The notes beneath the pieces were generated by a model, which was given only the letters and a program-made list of their open reading frames with translations, searched no databases and had not been told where the DNA came from. This document shows positions 60,501-64,000 of a stretch of 64,000 nt of DNA, one piece after another (position 1 is the first letter of the stretch; each line of letters opens with the position of its first letter). The stretch lies in the NCBI GenBank assembly GCA_004794785.1, contig SJOL01010112.1, positions 778,543 to 842,542 on the forward strand. The letters run 5' to 3'. This DNA comes from Opisthorchis felineus. Its lineage: Eukaryota; Platyhelminthes; Trematoda; Opisthorchiida; Opisthorchiidae. Made by a program: the position numbers and the translations under genes.

Positions 60501-63500
60501 CCCCTTAATGGAAGTTGAGAAGTTTGAGGTTAGCGTAATACACTCATTCGCATACCAATTGGTTTTGACAGGAGACTCACCTGGAACCCAGCTGAATCTC
60601 GCAGTTATGATGTTTCCAGACAACTGAATGTGCTGCACCAGGCTGCCTCAAGTTTCACTTGATACGATATTCAAGATATCGCGATACATGTACAGACGTA
60701 ATAAACTACTAATAAGGTTGCTGAAAATTTTTCGATAGCCCACGACCAGTTTCGTCCTACTTTGGACTCATCAGGTAGGCGCAATCTCCGAGTATTCGTC
60801 AATCTGATGTCCTACTTTAACCCAAATTGCAGGAGCTTAGCGAAACACACTTATTTACATACCGAGTTGGTTTTGACGGGATACTTGAGGTGGCCTGGTG
60901 CAGCACATTCAGTTGCTTGAAAACATCATAAACGAGAGATTCAGCTAGGTTCCAGGTGAGTCTCCCGGCAAAATCAAACTGGTATGCAAGTGAGTGCATT
61001 TCGCCGATTTCGTGCAATTTGGGTTCAAGTAGAACATAAGGTTGACGGAAACTCGGGGACTGCGCCTACCTGAAGAACCCCAAGAATGGGGAAACCAGTC
61101 GTGGGCTATCGAAGAGTTCTCGGCAACCTTTTGAGTGGTGCATTACGTGGTTGAGGTTATTTTATCGGAAAAGGACAATTGCTCCACTGAAACAGTGGTG
61201 ATCGTACGATGTGCACAATGTCATTATTTGTTCTATTATTATTATTTTTTTTAAAAAAATATTACTGCAATTATTTTGCCTTGCGGGAACGTGAATACCT
61301 AGTGGGAAATGGCCTTTACTCGTCAGTCAAAGGCACGGATCCCAAGACGATCACAATGAACATGGGGAAAGAATCGAAATGTCCACATCACCAAATATCG
61401 ACCGCAAACAGTTTTTGGGTGAGGTTCTGGGTGCTACAGGTCCGTTTACTGATGAGTAATGGGTTGTGGGGATTATTCATACATCGGTCATAAAAAAGGT
61501 GTTAACAGGGCAGTTGTAGATGAAAGCCCGTTCAATTCCTACGACATATGGTTTCAGAAGAAGCTTACATGTTACATGGTAGATGCTGGTTGCATCTTGC
61601 GGAGGATCATGCTTCCGGTTCTGATGAAAAGACACAACACCCTCCTACGTTGCACCGTAAGTTGACTGGTGTAAAAGTCAGCGACAATAATGCAACGCTC
61701 TATTTGGGCAGTGTAAACTGTTCGCATTCACTAAGAGGCGGTTCTCTATTCCAGGTGAGCCTAATATGAACTGATTTGTCAACTGAAGTGATGACCCATT
61801 TTGAAAACCCATCCGACACCTAACTGTTTGGATTCTGCTGCTCAGTAGATTCACAAAATGCTTGAGCATATTTACGTGTAGGGTACTCGTAGTGCCTGTT
61901 GAGTTTCCAATAAACATCAGAATGTATTCCAAAAGACTACTTCGCTTCAGAAGTGCGGTCAGCTCGCACTTGAACAGGATATAACGCCATTCATTTTTCA
62001 CTCATGGGATTTTCTTTAGGTAGCTACCTGTTGGATGGCTTCTCGAGTGACGGTCTTCTAGGCGGAACTCTCATACTGTGCTTCATTCTTCCCACTTATG
62101 GATTGCCGATAGCAGGATGAGAGTGGAACATCTCAATCGAGCTTTTGTCCACTGCCGAAAGCACTACAGAGCTGTTTCATCACTATCGGGAATCAGCGAC
62201 AACTCGCAACTCACGATTCACTGGGGCGATTGGAATCTGCGATCTTCCGGCTAGTGGTTACAGACCATATTGTTTGGCCATGAACAGCTGATAAGCGATG
62301 TGATTAATTCGCAGTTAGACGGGGTATAGCTTCATTTCAGCATACTTACCCGAAGTTGGGTCGTGATAGTAGTATAATTTCGTGGATGTTGTTAATGGAA
62401 AACACTTGAAAAGTTGCGAACGTGTATGGTGTTTTGAGAAGTAAGCAGGTATCTCGAGGAAAGCTGTTTGACTACTAGATTTCTAGTACTGATGTTCTGG
62501 TTGCCAGCAATATTCTTATAGATGCATGCCAATTTATTTGTAATAGAATAAAACACGAAGTTTCCCCTTCCTACTTTGCAAATTCAGTAACTTCCGTATG
62601 TTTATCGCACTGTATTTGGAGCGGTCCTAAGATCTTAAATGGATGTTGAATAATTTGGTGAAGTGGATCTCACCATCCATTCTGACACTTGCTAGGATCA
62701 TTCTTAGAGAATCCTCTCTCTCGAGGGCGATACCTGTTTCTCCTAGTTCAAAAATACACCTTTCTGTCCTGGACACGTAAACTGATAACTTACCATTCGA
62801 CCCACTTTGTTGTTATGCAAGTTCATACGATATCGAATGTGGGATCCGCGCTCCATCGTATCCAATAAGCGCCGCGAGAATTTACTGCCAAAATGAATGT
62901 TATGATCGCATCCTTGCCACTGCCAGTCAGCACTAGAAATCTCACGGCCACGATTGTTGCACGGACAGTTGTCAATCTGTCCCAGGCAGGCTTCGGCAAC
63001 GGACTGAACGATACCAGCGTTAATGATTGAATAGACGAACGCTGTTTGTGGAATACCTGCGATTTCGATGAGTGAATAAAAGTCAGTAGTGATAATGGAT
63101 AATGAATGGCTGGACGTTGACAAGTGTCGATAATACGAATTCACAGTAAAAAAAAGTATGCCACATACATTGTATGGCACGAAACTTGAGAACATTCTGT
63201 TCCGACCGCCCCCTAACTAGTCAGCAGGGTAAGATATCAGTTCCATCCCACGTACTTCTAAAAAACTGGGGTTTGAAACGCATCCTAATAACCTAAAAAC
63301 GTAGCTTCTAAATTCTGATGCCCAGCAATGATCGTCCTCAAACTGTACTGTTGAAAAGTCGTTTTCCTTGAAGCTTTGGATACACTAGTTTAAAAAAATA
63401 TTGCTCGCTGTATCGCAGCCTACAGAACCATGAGTTGTTATTTGAATACATAGTATCCTACGTTTCTTTTTACGCCAGCAACAAAGTATGCTCAATTTGT

Positions 63501-63920
63501 ACGGTAGATTTAGTGGGATCAGGCTTCAAATATATTATAGTAAGTTCACGATCACTGACCTTTGAGCAAAATATTTCCAAAGAGAGCTGTGTCTTCATCG
63601 GAACTTTGACTACAGTTCCATCTCTCATAACGAAACTGGAAGCGACATTCCGCCACAGCACGCCGGACACCAACCGAAGCAGCTTCGAAAAGAGCAAGAT
63701 TGAATCGTTGGTCTTCTCTACCGGGCAGCGTTTCGGATAGGAATTGCTTCCACTGTTTGGGCGACATCCATTTCCGATAAAGTTCTATCCGTTCTCGCAG
63801 TCGATCTGCCATCCATGAACTATGATCATATGGGATGGGCTTGTTGTTGGATGGATGGGAAACAGAAGGGTGCTCTAAGTAAGCAACAATATGAAAAACT
63901 CGAAACAAAACCTCATCCAT
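57045..63920 (-). CDS. Wnt-family secreted ligand, four-exon gene
   Basis: Wnts are lipid-modified secreted signals that bind Frizzled receptors and pattern the body axis. I assembled four exons on the minus strand: 63920-63560, 63056-62794, 59985-59832 and 57577-57045. All junctions are GT..AG with matching phases (1, 0, 1), and the total is 1,311 nt (436 aa plus TAA), a normal Wnt length. Diagnostic motifs appear in order: [74 protein letters not shown] (with the acylated Ser), [29 protein letters not shown] and [16 protein letters not shown]. About 95 residues between the CHG and LVYYES regions are Gln/Asn/Arg-rich, several-fold longer than in vertebrate Wnts. TCW is TCY. No clear signal peptide is seen from the chosen ATG, so a leader exon may lie beyond the window edge. 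The subfamily is unresolved; some motifs resemble Wnt2 or Wnt1. Confidence 0.93.
59832..59985 (-). CDS. Wnt exon 3 with CHGTSGSC acylation motif
   Basis: Found by reading the reverse strand for the missing core. A strong polypyrimidine tract and acceptor (TTTGTTTTCTTAG|CTG) precede [19 protein letters not shown]. The donor is CCAA|GTGAGT after 59832 (phase 1). The serine of SGSC is the residue palmitoleoylated by Porcupine in known Wnts. [20 protein letters not shown] matches the usual W/Y-R-x-x-P...G..L...Y region. Confidence 0.93.
60738..60780 (-). ncRNA. hammerhead ribozyme, fully consensus (family 1)
   Basis: Minus strand: GCCTAC, CTGATGA, perfect 4-bp stem II GTCC/GGAC with loop AAAGTA, GAAA, short stem III ACTGGT, cleavage C, GTGGGC. 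Stem I pairs over six bases (one G-U). Every core position fits the hammerhead consensus, making it the best copy in the window. It is in the sense direction of the Wnt transcript. Confidence 0.87.
61064..61106 (+). ncRNA. hammerhead ribozyme, stem II altered (family 1)
   Basis: Plus strand: GCCTAC, CTGAAGA (variable position 7 is A), ACCCC/GGGG with the 10.1-11.1 pair lost, AAAC, AGTC and GTGGGC. The cleavage site and stem I are intact; the stem II/G12 junction is damaged, so activity is doubtful. Confidence 0.7.
62150..62330 (-). repeat. decayed family 2 hammerhead SINE in Wnt intron 2
   Basis: Minus strand: a GCTGATTCCCGATAGTGATG AAACAGC body, a degraded CTGATGAGTCCC...GGACGAAACAGC core, with the tRNA-like CTAGCCGGAAGATCGC head beside it. 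Same blocks and order as at 34.1 kb. Confidence 0.5.
62794..63056 (-). CDS. Wnt exon 2
   Basis: Acceptor ATCGCAG|GTATTCC at 63056, donor ATG|GTAAGT after 62794 (phase 0). Joined to exon 1 it reads [14 protein letters not shown]. It encodes TAFVYSI through [11 protein letters not shown]. Confidence 0.92.
63560..63920 (-). CDS. Wnt exon 1 (or first visible exon)
   Basis: Ends AAAG|GTCAGT (donor at 63559, phase 1). The frame has ATG at 63918-63920 with an in-frame TAG at 63939-63941. An alternative acceptor, GTTGCTTACTTAG|AG at 63874, would make this an internal exon and explain the missing signal peptide. It carries the first conserved Wnt Cys (AEC) and RWNC. Confidence 0.85.
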
Positions 63921-64000
63921 GGCTATGGGTCCATCCGACTAGAAGCTCCGATCCACAGGTCATCTACAATAGCTGATTACTCATGAGTAGTTAAACATTA

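Larger units (their letters stand above)
60530..61155. repeat. family 1 inverted pair inside Wnt intron 2
   Basis: A complete unit (start ~60530, ribozyme on minus at 60.74 kb) is followed by a second unit start at ~60838. The sequence then reverses: body, terminal GCATTTCGCC, a further ribozyme half on plus (61.06 kb) and CAACCTTTTGAGTGGTGCAT at the end. It has the same tandem-plus-inverted layout as 21.8-22.3 kb. A transcript of the intron could fold into a long hairpin. Confidence 0.82.

Overview
The window looks like nuclear DNA of a flatworm, most probably a digenean trematode. It has a metazoan Wnt gene split by multi-kilobase introns, an R2-type non-LTR retrotransposon, decayed mariner and LINE copies, tRNA-headed SINEs, and many repeats carrying hammerhead ribozymes like those known from the schistosome Sm-alpha family and Penelope-like elements. 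There is no operon organisation, and most of the DNA is intergenic or intronic repeat debris. The species assignment is inference.

Layout. 1-13.5 kb is gene-poor and repeat-rich. It holds fragments of a hammerhead repeat (here called family 1) and a broken mariner-type transposase (9.69-10.24 kb) with a 187-bp family 1 copy inserted in it, flanked by an 11-bp target-site duplication. 13.6-16.1 kb (+) is orphan gene A (828 aa). 17.4-20.6 kb (-) is an R2-like element whose single reading frame is broken by two in-frame TAG codons and several altered key residues. 21.8-26.0 kb holds family 1 repeats, including an inverted pair with one hammerhead per strand. 28.9-33.1 kb (-) is orphan gene B (1379 aa). 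37.5 kb is a LINE 3' fragment. 39.8-41.1 kb (+) is orphan gene C (445 aa). 42-46.6 kb holds three copies of a tRNA-derived SINE and a large inverted repeat. 48.0 kb has a hammerhead of a second architecture. 49.9-51.6 kb (-) is orphan gene D (562 aa). 54.5 kb is a LINE RT fragment.

57.0-63.9 kb (-) is a Wnt ligand gene. I assembled it from four exons with matching splice phases (1,311 coding nt, 436 aa). Exon 3, carrying the CHGTSGSC acylation motif, is short and was found by reading the reverse strand. Intron 2 contains a 0.6-kb family 1 inverted pair with two hammerheads, one of them fully consensus.

The four orphan genes are long single-exon ORFs coding for basic, low-complexity, probably disordered proteins with no recognised domain. 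All four carry a short leucine-rich helix-like motif in their C-terminal half or near the C terminus, and three have a Cys-rich patch just before it. They may be divergent paralogues or convergent. The genes do not form a pathway together. The most unusual aspect of the window is the density and architecture of the hammerhead retroelements.
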